Shown here: piece after piece, positions 36,214 through 44,744 of the stretch
Numbering within the stretch: the stretch's first letter is position 1
Layout: each line of letters starts with the position of its first letter
Assembly: GCA_034435015.1 (NCBI GenBank)
Contig: DAOTYH010000065.1
Coordinates: 16,402-80,401, forward strand
DNA from: DAOTYH01 sp034435015
Lineage (GTDB): Bacteria; Chloroflexota; Anaerolineae; Aggregatilineales; UBA3940
Direction: 5' to 3'
DNA: 64,000 bases
Notes under the pieces: generated by a model
The model's database searches: none
What the model was told of the DNA's origin: nothing
Seen by the model: the letters and a program-made list of their open reading frames with translations, nothing else
Made by a program: the position numbers and the translations under genes

Positions 36214-37096
36214 TCGGTTGCCTTTCTTCCATCAGGCAGGCGCGGAAAAAACCGAGCACCCGCCGCCGGTATTCTGCCGGCTCGCGCTCGTGTGCCTCGC
36301 GGTGCCCCGCCCCTTCGACGCGCCACAACAGCTTAGGCTCGCCGCAGGCCGTGAAGAGAGCCTCCTGATCAGCCAGCGGCACAAACGGATCGCGGTCCCC
36401 ATAGATGAACAGCACCGGACGGGGCACGATCCGGCCTGCATGAGGGAGCGGGCTGGCCTCATCTAGATTCAAGCCCAGCCGCAGTTCAATGACGTGTTGG
36501 ATCAGCCGGGCCAGCGGCCTGAGCGGATGCCCTGTCTTCTCACGCAAGAATCCCTCGATAGCGTGAGCAGGATGCACAAAGCCGCCGTCACAGACCACAC
36601 AGGCCACGCGGCTGTCCGCCGCCGCGACATGCAGGGCCACTGCCCCGCCCATCGAAAAACCCAGCACCCCGATCCGTTCCACCCCGCGCGAACGCAGAAA
36701 ATCAAGCGCGCCCAGCAGATCAGATACCTCATGGATGCCAAAGGTGACTTGTGACCCCTCGCTGGCCCCATGCGCCCGCCAGTCAAACTGAAGCACATCA
36801 AAACCCGCCGCCGCAAAATCCGGCAGGAAGTGCGTATCGCCGTCCATACTGCCGAACAGGCCGGCACAGAAGATCACCACCGGACGCCCTTTTCCCGTGC
36901 CGGTCAGCCAGCCGCCCAGCCGCAGGCCGTCCCGCGCCGGGAAGCTCACACGCTCAAAGGGCAGGCTGTAATCGGCGGGGGTGACAGCCGGGTCGGGGCG
37001 GTAACGCCGGATCACCCGCCCGGCCATCAGCCATAGAGCGGCCAGCGCCAAGCCGGCCAACGCAGTCAGGGTGACGAGGAGGAAAGCGGCAAGCAT
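36206..37096 (-). CDS. Membrane-anchored alpha/beta hydrolase
   Basis: 296 residues. An N-terminal helix anchors the domain. Catalytic elements: GFSMGGAVAL (Ser), YGDRDPFVP (Asp) and EGAGHREAHE (His). The FDWRAHGASEGSQVTFG stretch resembles BAAT/serine-aminopeptidase-like hydrolases. Substrate unknown. It is the first gene of a leftward trio with tight overlaps. Confidence 0.85.
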   Translation of the reverse strand: MLAAFLLVTLTALAGLALAALWLMAGRVIRRYRPDPAVTPADYSLPFERVSFPARDGLRLGGWLTGTGKGRPVVIFCAGLFGSMDGDTHFLPDFAAAGFDVLQFDWRAHGASEGSQVTFGIHEVSDLLGALDFLRSRGVERIGVLGFSMGGAVALHVAAADSRVACVVCDGGFVHPAHAIEGFLREKTGHPLRPLARLIQHVIELRLGLNLDEASPLPHAGRIVPRPVLFIYGDRDPFVPLADQEALFTACGEPKLLWRVEGAGHREAHEREPAEYRRRVLGFFRACLMEERQPNV

Positions 37097-37188
37097 GCCC
37101 CCATCATATAACCATTTGCGCCGGCGCGAAAGAGCGGAAACGGCCTGACGGCCTGCGGCAGTAGCAACAGCCCTTCCGCCGGCAACAC

Positions 37189-37216
37189 AAAAGGGCGTGA
37201 GACTGCACGCCCTTTT
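37189..37216 (-). terminator. Intrinsic terminator after the methyltransferase gene
   Basis: AAAAGGGCGTG (37189-37199) pairs perfectly with CACGCCCTTTT (37206-37216), 11 bp with a 6-nt loop. Read leftward it ends in TTTTG, 50 nt beyond the stop of the gene at 37266. The symmetric A/T ends also allow action on the other strand. Confidence 0.8.
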
Positions 37217-37265
37217 ATGCCGCTACAAGGGATGTCCTCGCCCCTGACTTGGACGGGCGCTCCTG

Positions 37266-38120
37266 TCAGCCCGCCTCCTTAGGCTGATGCTTGCGCCAAT
37301 ACGAGATGTAGCGCGAGCCGTAGTCATCGCGCCCCAGCAGGAGATCAGTGGCGCGGATGGTCGGGCACAGCTTGGCCGGATGGGTGATGGCACAGGTCGC
37401 CCCCATCTGCATCGCCAGCGCAAGGAACGCCTGATTGATCGTCTGGCGGTCAGGCAGGCCAAAGGAGACGTTGCTTGCCCCCAGATTGATGTTCACGCCG
37501 AACTTTTCGCGCACCAGCCGGATGGTCTCCAGCGTGATCACGCCGGCTTTGCTGTCCGCGCCAACGGTCATCACCAGCGGGTCAATGACCACATCCTCAA
37601 TGGGAATGCCGATCCGGGCGGCCCGCTCAATGATCTTCTCGGCGATGGCCAGGCGCTTCTCCGGATCATTGGGGATGCCGCTGTCGTCCATCGTCAGGCC
37701 GATCACAGCGGCGTTGTATTCCTTGACCAGCGGCAGGACAGCGTCAAGCATGGCCTCCTCGCCGTTCACTGAGTTAACCAGCGCTCTGCCGGGTGTAACA
37801 GGCAGGGCCGCCGCCAGCGCTTTTGGATTGGGCGTATCAATACAGATCGGCACATCCGTCACGCCGGCTACCACCTGAATCACCTCTGGAAGCATGGCGA
37901 CATCGTCCATGCCGGGCACGCCGACATTCACATCCAGCACGTCGGCGCCGGCCCCGACCTGCTCGACGGCTAACTGCTTCACATACTCAAAGTCGCGCTC
38001 CTGCAAGGCCGCCGCCAGTTTCTTGCGGCCAGTCGGGTTGATCTGTTCGCCAATCACGACGAACGGCTTGGCAATATCAATGACGACGGTCTTGCTCTGA
38101 CTGCGAAGAATAGTTTGCAT
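37266..38120 (-). CDS. Methyltetrahydrofolate:corrinoid methyltransferase-like protein (pterin-binding domain)
   Basis: 284 residues of TIM-barrel pterin-binding fold. VIGEQINPTGRKKLAAAL is the hallmark shared by AcsE, MtrH and the folate domain of MetH. ADVLDVNVGVPG, LVNSVNGEEAML and NLGASNVSFGLPDR complete the folate site. It would move the methyl group of methyl-THF to a corrinoid protein; no corrinoid protein is nearby, so the acceptor is unknown. The ATG at 38120 with GGAAAAG upstream is preferred over 38159. It lies 77 bp after urocanate hydratase on the same strand, which suggests a link with one-carbon units from histidine, but that is inference. Confidence 0.85.
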   Translation of the reverse strand: MQTILRSQSKTVVIDIAKPFVVIGEQINPTGRKKLAAALQERDFEYVKQLAVEQVGAGADVLDVNVGVPGMDDVAMLPEVIQVVAGVTDVPICIDTPNPKALAAALPVTPGRALVNSVNGEEAMLDAVLPLVKEYNAAVIGLTMDDSGIPNDPEKRLAIAEKIIERAARIGIPIEDVVIDPLVMTVGADSKAGVITLETIRLVREKFGVNINLGASNVSFGLPDRQTINQAFLALAMQMGATCAITHPAKLCPTIRATDLLLGRDDYGSRYISYWRKHQPKEAG

Positions 38121-38197
38121 GGGTTTCTTTTCCTTTCCCGTTTGACAGGCGGGTTTCACATCTTTCAGATAACAACAGGTGCGGCTTCGCAGGCCGG

Positions 38198-39862
38198 TTA
38201 CTTCATCATCGGTATCTTGAGGCCGTGTTTGCGGGCAAAGGAGATGGCCTCCTCATAGCCGGCATCCACATGGCGGATGACACCCATCCACGGGTCGGCA
38301 GTCAGCACACGAGCCAGCCGTGCGGCGGCCTCCGGCGTGCCGTCTGCCACGATGACCTGACCGGCATGCTGGCTGTATCCGATCCCTACCCCGCCGCCGT
38401 GATGGAAGGAGACCCACGTTGCGCCGCAGACCGCATTGAGCGCAAAGTTCAGCAGTGGCCAATCCGAGATAGCATCGGAGCCGTCTTTCATCCCCTCTGT
38501 CTCACGGTTAGGCGACGCGACCGAGCCGGAGTCGAGATGGTCACGCCCGATCACAATCGGCGCACTGACCTCGCCGCGGGCTACCATCTCGTTAAAGGCC
38601 AGCCCGGCCTTGATGCGCTCGCCGTAGCCCAGCCAGCAGATGCGGGCGGGCAGTCCCTGAAAATGCACCTGATCCTGCGCCATCTTGATCCAGCGCACCA
38701 GATGCTCCTGTTCGGGGAACAGCTCGATGATCTTGGCATCAGTAGCGTAGATGTCTTCCGGGTCGCCGGAAAGCGCCACCCATCGGAACGGCCCCTTGCC
38801 CTCGCAGAACAGCGGGCGGATGTAGGCCGGAACAAAGCCGGGATAGATGAAGGCATCCTTCACGCCGTAATCATAGGCACGCTGGCGCAGGTTGTTGCCG
38901 TAGTCAAACACAATCGCGCCGCGCTTGTGCATCTCGACCATCGCCGCGCAGTGCTCAGCCATCGTGCGCTGTGACTCCTGCTGGTAGGTCTTGGGGTCAC
39001 GCTGACGGAGTTCAACCGCTTCCTCCAGCGTCATACGGTTGGGGACGTACATCAGCGGGTCATGCGCGTTGGTCTGATCGGTGACCATATCGGGGATGAT
39101 GTTGCGGCGCACCAGCTCCGGGAAGACATCGCCGGCATTGCCGATCAGCCCGATTGAGACGCCCTCGCCGCGCTGTTTGTAGTCCTCCACCATCTTGAGC
39201 GCCTCATCCAGATCGCGCACCACCACATCCAGATAGGCGGTATCGAGGCGGCGCTGAGCACGCCACGGGTCCACCTCGACGATCAACCCCACGCCCTCAT
39301 TCATCTTGATAGCCAGCGGCTGAGCGCCTCCCATCTCGCCCAGGCCGGCAGTCAGCACAAACTTGCCGCGCAGTGACTGGCCGGGGCCGTAGTGCTTCTG
39401 GGCGGCGGCGGCCAGCGTCTCATACGTCCCTTGCAAAATGCCCTGCGTGCCGATATAAATCCATGAGCCTGCCGTCATCTGGCCGTACATGATCAGGCCT
39501 TCGCGCTCCCACTTGTCGAAGTTCTCCTGAGTAGCCCAGTGCGGAACAATGTTCGAGTTGGCCAGGATCACGCGCGGGGCGTCGCGGTGGGTGCGCAAGA
39601 TTCCAACCGGCTTGCCAGACTGGACGAGCAGGGTCTCGTCATCTTCCAGATTCCTGAGCGACTCAAGGATAGCGTCAAACGCCTCCCAGTTGCGGGCCGC
39701 TTTACCGCGTCCGCCGTACACGATCAGGTTGTCAGGGTCGCCTGCCACGTCGGGGTCCAGATTGTTCTGGATCATGCGGTAGGCGGCCTCCTGCAGCCAG
39801 CCCTTGCAGGTCAACTGTGTGCCTGTCGGGGCATGGATCACACGCTTTTGACCAGTTGCCAT
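38198..39862 (-). CDS. hutU: Urocanate hydratase
   Basis: 554 residues, the normal length. GSWIYIGTQGILQGTYETL, the NAD-site TAGLGEMGGAQPLAI, WLGYGERIKAGLAFNEMVA and ASPNRETEGMKDGSDAISDW are all characteristic. It hydrates urocanate to imidazolonepropionate, the second step of histidine degradation, using bound NAD. The ATG at 39862 follows GGGGAGA; an open frame reaching 40102 is not supported. hutH, hutI and the formimidoyl step are absent here, so the pathway is either scattered or incomplete. Confidence 0.95.
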   Translation of the reverse strand: MATGQKRVIHAPTGTQLTCKGWLQEAAYRMIQNNLDPDVAGDPDNLIVYGGRGKAARNWEAFDAILESLRNLEDDETLLVQSGKPVGILRTHRDAPRVILANSNIVPHWATQENFDKWEREGLIMYGQMTAGSWIYIGTQGILQGTYETLAAAAQKHYGPGQSLRGKFVLTAGLGEMGGAQPLAIKMNEGVGLIVEVDPWRAQRRLDTAYLDVVVRDLDEALKMVEDYKQRGEGVSIGLIGNAGDVFPELVRRNIIPDMVTDQTNAHDPLMYVPNRMTLEEAVELRQRDPKTYQQESQRTMAEHCAAMVEMHKRGAIVFDYGNNLRQRAYDYGVKDAFIYPGFVPAYIRPLFCEGKGPFRWVALSGDPEDIYATDAKIIELFPEQEHLVRWIKMAQDQVHFQGLPARICWLGYGERIKAGLAFNEMVARGEVSAPIVIGRDHLDSGSVASPNRETEGMKDGSDAISDWPLLNFALNAVCGATWVSFHHGGGVGIGYSQHAGQVIVADGTPEAAARLARVLTADPWMGVIRHVDAGYEEAISFARKHGLKIPMMK

Positions 39863-40233
39863 ACGACTTTTCTCCCCACAATGTCCAAACTCAAGCAGAG
39901 ACCGGGAGGCGCTCTCTGCCAAGCCATCCACCCGGCAGGCCGATCCCGCATGACCGGCGCTCATCTGCCTTATCAGCTTACGTCTAAGGAAGGCGGGGGT
40001 ACGTTGTGCCCCCTCTGACAATGCAGAGGAAGACAGAGGGTCGAGAATCGGGGAGTTGCCGATGCTGACCTGCCCGCCATGAGATACCCCCCATCTCGGC
40101 ATTGGGTTTATCAGCCACCACTACTATAATATAGCAAGATGCCCGAATCACGAAAAAAATCACCCGATAGTACCAGCCTCTGCCCACTGGGCTGTAACTT
40201 AACCCGTTCTTTCAACCCTATAGGAGAAACATC
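39863..40233. other. Divergent intergenic region between hutU and panB
   Basis: No gene seen in 371 bases. On the hutU side two hairpins occur: GCAGAGA/TCTCTGC (39895-39901 and 39913-39919) and CCTCTG/CAGAGG (40012-40017 and 40024-40029). On the panB side there is a promoter-like TTGGGT (40103-40108), 16-nt spacer, TATAAT (40125-40130), giving a leader of about 97 nt. I see no riboswitch that I can name. Confidence 0.5.
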
Positions 40234-41088
40234 ATGACCGAACGCAAGAAGGTAACTCTGCCCGCCCTGTACAAAAAGTACCACGACGGCGAGCAGATCA
40301 CGATGCTGACCTGCTATGACTACCCCACCGCCTGCCTGCAAGATCAGGCCGGGATAGACATGGTGCTGGTCGGCGACAGCCTTGGTATGACCATGCTGGG
40401 CTACGAAAGCACCCTGCCGGTGACAATGGCCGACATGATCCGCCACGCGCAGGCGGTGCGGCGCGGCGCCCCGAACGTCTGGCTGATCGGTGACATGCCC
40501 TACATGACCTACCAGCCCAGCGTAGAAGATGCCATCCGCAACGCCGGGCGCTTCATGGCTGAGGCAGGCTGTGACGCGATCAAGCTGGAGGGGGGGCGTG
40601 AGATGGCCGACCGGATGGAAGGGATCGTCAAGGCAGGCATCCCTGCCATGGGGCACCTGGGGCTGACGCCGCAAAGCGCCTCCGCCTTGGGAGGCTTCCG
40701 CGTACAGGGCAAGGGTGCGGCGCAGGCCGCCCGCATCGTGGAGGATGCGCGGATTCTAGAGGAGGCCGGCGCGTTTTCGATCCTGCTGGAGCTGGTGCCC
40801 GACCGCGTATGCGAGCTGATCACACGGCGTGCCCATATCCCGATCATCAGCCTTGGCTCCGGCCCGCACGCCAACGGCCAGCTTCTGATTTACCATGATA
40901 TGTTCGGGCTGTACCCGCGCTTCACGCCCAAGATGGCCAAACAGTACGCCAACGCCGGCGAGGTGATCTTGAACGGCCTGAAGCAGTACGTGGCTGAGGT
41001 AACCAGCAAGACCTTCCCCCAGCCGGAAAACTACTTCAGCATGAAGGATGAAGATTACGAGGAACTGCTCAAGCTGGTGGGAGAGTAA
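40234..41088 (+). CDS. panB: 3-methyl-2-oxobutanoate hydroxymethyltransferase
   Basis: 284 residues. MLTCYDYPTACLQDQAG, LVGDSLGMTMLGYESTLPVT and CDAIKLEGGREMAD are the PanB signatures; the metal-binding Asp lies in VGDSLG. It adds the methylene group of methylene-THF to ketoisovalerate, giving ketopantoate for pantothenate and CoA. The decameric TIM-barrel family is usually about 265-285 residues, as here. TATAGGAG lies before the ATG. panC and panE are not in the window. Confidence 0.95.
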   Translation: MTERKKVTLPALYKKYHDGEQITMLTCYDYPTACLQDQAGIDMVLVGDSLGMTMLGYESTLPVTMADMIRHAQAVRRGAPNVWLIGDMPYMTYQPSVEDAIRNAGRFMAEAGCDAIKLEGGREMADRMEGIVKAGIPAMGHLGLTPQSASALGGFRVQGKGAAQAARIVEDARILEEAGAFSILLELVPDRVCELITRRAHIPIISLGSGPHANGQLLIYHDMFGLYPRFTPKMAKQYANAGEVILNGLKQYVAEVTSKTFPQPENYFSMKDEDYEELLKLVGE

Positions 41089-41230
41089 GACCTTCTCTTC
41101 CCCCGCTGTCTGCCGCAGGGGCGCGGCGCCCTGCGCTCCTGCGGCATGTGATCGAGGTTCAAGTGACCGGCCAGCCGATCAGCCTGTCTTTCCGCTTCAG
41201 CCGGGCCTTTTCACGGTGAGGTAGTATGAG

Positions 41231-43360
41231 ATGACCCAGAAGCCGACTGCCCCCCCGCCCCCCAAACGGCGTCTCTTCCGCCTCCGCTGGCATATCATTC
41301 TGCTCAATATGCTGGCAATATTGCTGGCAATTGTCGCGCTCAGAGCCGTCTATGCTGTCTGTCTAGCCCGTCAGCTTAAGACGCTGGCCGGCACGATGCA
41401 GGCTGAAGTGCCGGCCCTGCCCGAGTCGCCCGACACGACTGCCTCGATTCAGCAACTGCGCGGTGACCTGGCCCAAGCCCGGCGCCTGACAGCAAACCTG
41501 CGCGGGGCAATATGGCCGTTCGGCGGCCTGCTCAGGTCGCTGGGGTGGGTGCCGCTCTACGGCGACGACCTGGCCGCCGTCCCTTACATCCTCGACACAG
41601 CCGAGTCACTGCTGAACGCGGCCAGCGCACTGGAACAGGGTTTCTCCCCGCTGATCGAGCCGGTGCTGAGCGGAGGGACCGAAGCACAGGGCAGGCTGGC
41701 GCTGGCCGCCGAGACAGCGGCCAACGCCGCGCCCCTCCTTGAGCAGGCCGCCCACGATCTGGAGGCGGCCCGCCGCGCCCGCGCCCGCATCCCTGACAGC
41801 TCCGCCCTGATCCCCCCCCTCCGTGAGGCAGTTGACGGGATCGATCAGGTGATCGGTCTGCTTGACGTGGGGCTGTCGGGCCTGAAGACACTGCCTGTCC
41901 TGCTGGGGACTGAAAGCCCGCACCACATCCTGATTCTGCTCCAAAACGCCGATGAACTGCGCCCGACCGGCGGGTTCATCACGGCCAGCGCCTACATCGT
42001 GATTGAGCAGGGGCGGATCGTCCAAATGGAGGTGCGCCCCAGCAACAGCGACCAGACTGACCATTTCTACCAGATCGCCTATGAACAGCCGCCCCAGCCG
42101 CTCTATGAATATATGCACCTGCCGCTGTGGGCCTTCCGGGATGCCAACTGGTCGCCGGATTTCCCTACCAGCGCGGCGAAGGCGGCATGGTTGTATCAGC
42201 AGGGGCAGGATGTGCCGATAGATACCGTGATCGCCATCACCCAGTACACCATCCGTGATTTTATCGCCGCGACCGGCCCGCTGACGCTTGAAGACGGGAC
42301 GATCATCCACGCAGATAACATCCTTGACTACTTCCGTGAGCTGTGGTTTCAGTATGCCGCTGAACGCGGATATACAAGCCGCAAGGACTTCATCGCTGAG
42401 CTGGCCCCCTTGATCCTCCAGAATGTGCTTCAGGCTGGCGACTCAGCCCGCATGGCGGCGCTTCTCCAGACAGCCCTGAACGCGGGCGAACGCGGCGATC
42501 TGTTGATCTACTCAACGGACCCGACCGTACAGGCAATGGTCGAGCGGATGGGGTGGGACGGCTCAATCCCAGACTGGCAGGGCGACTCGCTGTATGTGGT
42601 AGATACAAACATCAGCTACAACAAGGCCAACCTGAATGTGCAACGGCGCATGACCTACGAGATAGACCTGACCGGCCTGTCAGCCCCTTCAGCCACGCTC
42701 AGGCTGGTATATCAGAACTTCGGCACACGCCCGCAGTGCCGCTGGCCACTCGACCCGATTGCCAGCTACATGGATTTAGCCGACGACTGCTACGGTGACT
42801 ACCTGCGCGTCTATGTGCCGCAGGGGGTTGAGATGCATGAGATGCCGGTCTTTGGCCTGCCGCCTACCTACCCCTGGGTAGATGATCCGGCGGCGGGGGT
42901 GTTCCGGGCGCTGGAGGATGAGCGGGGCCGGCAGGTTTACGGCGGGCTGATGGTGCTTCCGCCCGGCGCCACCTTTGGCGCGGAGTTCGTCTATACCCTG
43001 CCGCCGACCGTGCTTGTCCAACGGGCAGATGGGGCGCTGATCTACGACCTGCTGATCCAAAAACAGCCCGGCCTGCCCGATCATCCGATCACGGTCAGGG
43101 TGACCCTGCCGCCCGGCTCCGCCCTGCTGGAGGCAACGCCGGCTGTGGGCGCTCAAGACGGCAGGACACTCTACTTTGAAGGCACACTCAGCGCCGACTG
43201 GCATATTCGGGTGGTGATGTCTGCACCGGAGGGTGAGGGGATACCGTCCATCCCGACGCTGGCCCCCGCCTCAGAGGCCGCGCCTACGCCGCGCCTCGTC
43301 CCGACCCAGCCGCCCCTCCCCACCCTGCCGCCCGGCGCGACGATCCAGCCCGCGCCGTGA
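41231..43360 (+). CDS. DUF4012-family membrane-anchored protein
   Basis: 709 residues. An N-terminal membrane helix (IILLNMLAILLAIVALRAVY) is followed by a long helical region, then the DUF4012 core: ILILLQNADELRPTGGFITA, FRDANWSPDFPTSAAKAAWL and AITQYTIRDFIAATGPLTLE. The C-terminus is a Pro/Thr-rich tail (PTLAPASEAAPTPRLVPTQP). The core resembles LytR-CpsA-Psr-associated proteins of the envelope, and the family is often near polysaccharide genes, but its activity is not known. A gene remnant follows 15 bp downstream. Confidence 0.85.
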   Translation: MTQKPTAPPPPKRRLFRLRWHIILLNMLAILLAIVALRAVYAVCLARQLKTLAGTMQAEVPALPESPDTTASIQQLRGDLAQARRLTANLRGAIWPFGGLLRSLGWVPLYGDDLAAVPYILDTAESLLNAASALEQGFSPLIEPVLSGGTEAQGRLALAAETAANAAPLLEQAAHDLEAARRARARIPDSSALIPPLREAVDGIDQVIGLLDVGLSGLKTLPVLLGTESPHHILILLQNADELRPTGGFITASAYIVIEQGRIVQMEVRPSNSDQTDHFYQIAYEQPPQPLYEYMHLPLWAFRDANWSPDFPTSAAKAAWLYQQGQDVPIDTVIAITQYTIRDFIAATGPLTLEDGTIIHADNILDYFRELWFQYAAERGYTSRKDFIAELAPLILQNVLQAGDSARMAALLQTALNAGERGDLLIYSTDPTVQAMVERMGWDGSIPDWQGDSLYVVDTNISYNKANLNVQRRMTYEIDLTGLSAPSATLRLVYQNFGTRPQCRWPLDPIASYMDLADDCYGDYLRVYVPQGVEMHEMPVFGLPPTYPWVDDPAAGVFRALEDERGRQVYGGLMVLPPGATFGAEFVYTLPPTVLVQRADGALIYDLLIQKQPGLPDHPITVRVTLPPGSALLEATPAVGAQDGRTLYFEGTLSADWHIRVVMSAPEGEGIPSIPTLAPASEAAPTPRLVPTQPPLPTLPPGATIQPAP

Positions 43361-43375
43361 GTGAAGGGTCTTTAG

Positions 43376-43654
43376 CTGATCACAGGAGACACTCAGCATG
43401 GCGGCCAGAATAGAGGATTACCGCTGAAGCGCGGCTTCACCCTGCGTGCCAGACGCATCAACACGAGGGGGAGCGTGCTGGCTACGATGCTCCTGCATAC
43501 CTCCATGAACTGGTCTATCTGGCTGTTCATGCCTGACATGCAGGTCAGCCTGCCCGTCATCGGCTTCACGGTTGCCCTGCTGATCGCGGCGACAGCAGTG
43601 ATCATCCGCGTCTGGGGGGCAGATCGGCTAAGCCGCATACCCGAAGAGCCTTGA
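43376..43654 (+). pseudogene. C-terminal remnant of a CPBP (CAAX-like) intramembrane protease
   Basis: This reading frame of 92 codons has no good start codon; it begins just after an in-frame stop at 43373. It contains TRGSVLATMLLHTSMNW, which matches the last conserved motif of CPBP metalloproteases (G-S-x5-LLH-x2-x-N), then a final membrane helix GFTVALLIAATAVIIRVW and a stop. The first two motifs (EExxxR and FxxxH) are missing, so this is the tail of a gene whose front has been lost. Confidence 0.7.
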
Positions 43655-43784
43655 GTTGCCCGCCCCAGCCGATCCTCGCTCACAGGGCTTGACCGGCGGA
43701 ATCCGCGTTGCCTTGCAGATTCCGCCGGAATGCGTTACACACACAGACACATAACCCGACACGAAGAACAGGATCGTGCCTGTC

Positions 43785-44744
43785 ATGAGCTTCTGGTCAG
43801 AGCGCCGATTTGTCGTTACAGGGGGAGCCGGCTTTCTCGGCTCGGTAGTCGTCAGGCAGATGCGCGAACGCGGCGCGGGTGAGGTCTTCGTTCCACGCAG
43901 TCGTGAGTACGACCTGCGCCGGCGCGAGGCCGTGCTTGATCTCCTCGCCGACACCCGCCCTGACGTGGTGATCCACCTCGCCGCCATTGTAGGGGGCATC
44001 GGCGCAAATCAGGCCCGCCCCGCTGAGTTCTTCTACGACAACCTGCTGATGGGAACACACCTCCTGCACGAGTCATGGCGGGCAGGTGTCCAGAAGTTCG
44101 TCACGGTTGGGACGGTATGCGCCTATCCGCGCCTGACCCCCGTGCCCTTCCGCGAAGAGTCGCTGTGGGACGGCTACCCGGAGGAGACTAACGCTCCCTA
44201 CGGGCTTGCTAAAAAGATGCTGCTGGTACAGGGGCAGGCCTACCGCCAGCAGTACGGCTTCAACGCCATCCACCTGCTGTTAACTAACCTGTACGGCCCC
44301 GGCGACAAGTTCGATCTAGCCACCGCCCACGTCATCCCGTCGTTGATCCGCAAATGTCTGGAGGCCCAGCGGCGCGGCGACGACACCATCACGGCCTGGG
44401 GAACCGGCTCGCCGACGCGCGAATTCCTGTATGTGGAAGACGCCGCTGAGGGCATCCTGCTGGCCACGGAGCATTACGATAAGCCCGAACCGGTCAACTT
44501 GGGGTCAGGGGTGGAGATCAGCATCCGCGAGCTGGCGAAGTTGATCGCCGAGCTGACCGGCTTCCGCGGGCAGATCGTATGGGACGCTACCCGCCCCGAC
44601 GGCCAGCCCCGCCGCCTGCTCGATACCAGCCGCGCCGAGCGCGAGTTTGGCTTCCGCGCCCGCACGCCCTTCCGGGAGGGGCTTCAGCGTACCATCGAAT
44701 GGTACAGCCGGCGTGCCTCCCTCAACGATCATCCCAGCCCGTAG
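43785..44744 (+). CDS. NAD-dependent epimerase, GDP-L-fucose synthase-like
   Basis: 319 residues. VVTGGAGFLGSVVVRQM is the NAD(P) site; HLAAIVGGIGANQARPAEFF, YGLAKKM (catalytic Tyr and Lys) and LTNLYGPGDKFDLATAHVIP are diagnostic of the Fcl branch. Fcl epimerises and reduces GDP-4-keto-6-deoxymannose to GDP-L-fucose. No GDP-mannose dehydratase is adjacent. The ATG at 43785 is preferred to GTG 43776, since AGGA is only 2 nt from the latter. The stop overlaps the opposing M32 gene by 16 nt. Confidence 0.85.
   Translation: MSFWSERRFVVTGGAGFLGSVVVRQMRERGAGEVFVPRSREYDLRRREAVLDLLADTRPDVVIHLAAIVGGIGANQARPAEFFYDNLLMGTHLLHESWRAGVQKFVTVGTVCAYPRLTPVPFREESLWDGYPEETNAPYGLAKKMLLVQGQAYRQQYGFNAIHLLLTNLYGPGDKFDLATAHVIPSLIRKCLEAQRRGDDTITAWGTGSPTREFLYVEDAAEGILLATEHYDKPEPVNLGSGVEISIRELAKLIAELTGFRGQIVWDATRPDGQPRRLLDTSRAEREFGFRARTPFREGLQRTIEWYSRRASLNDHPSP

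Noticed and set aside
39863..40102. 80-residue N-terminal extension of urocanate hydratase
   Set aside because: The family length is reached from ATG 39862, which has GGGGAGA before it; the extension lacks conserved sequence.
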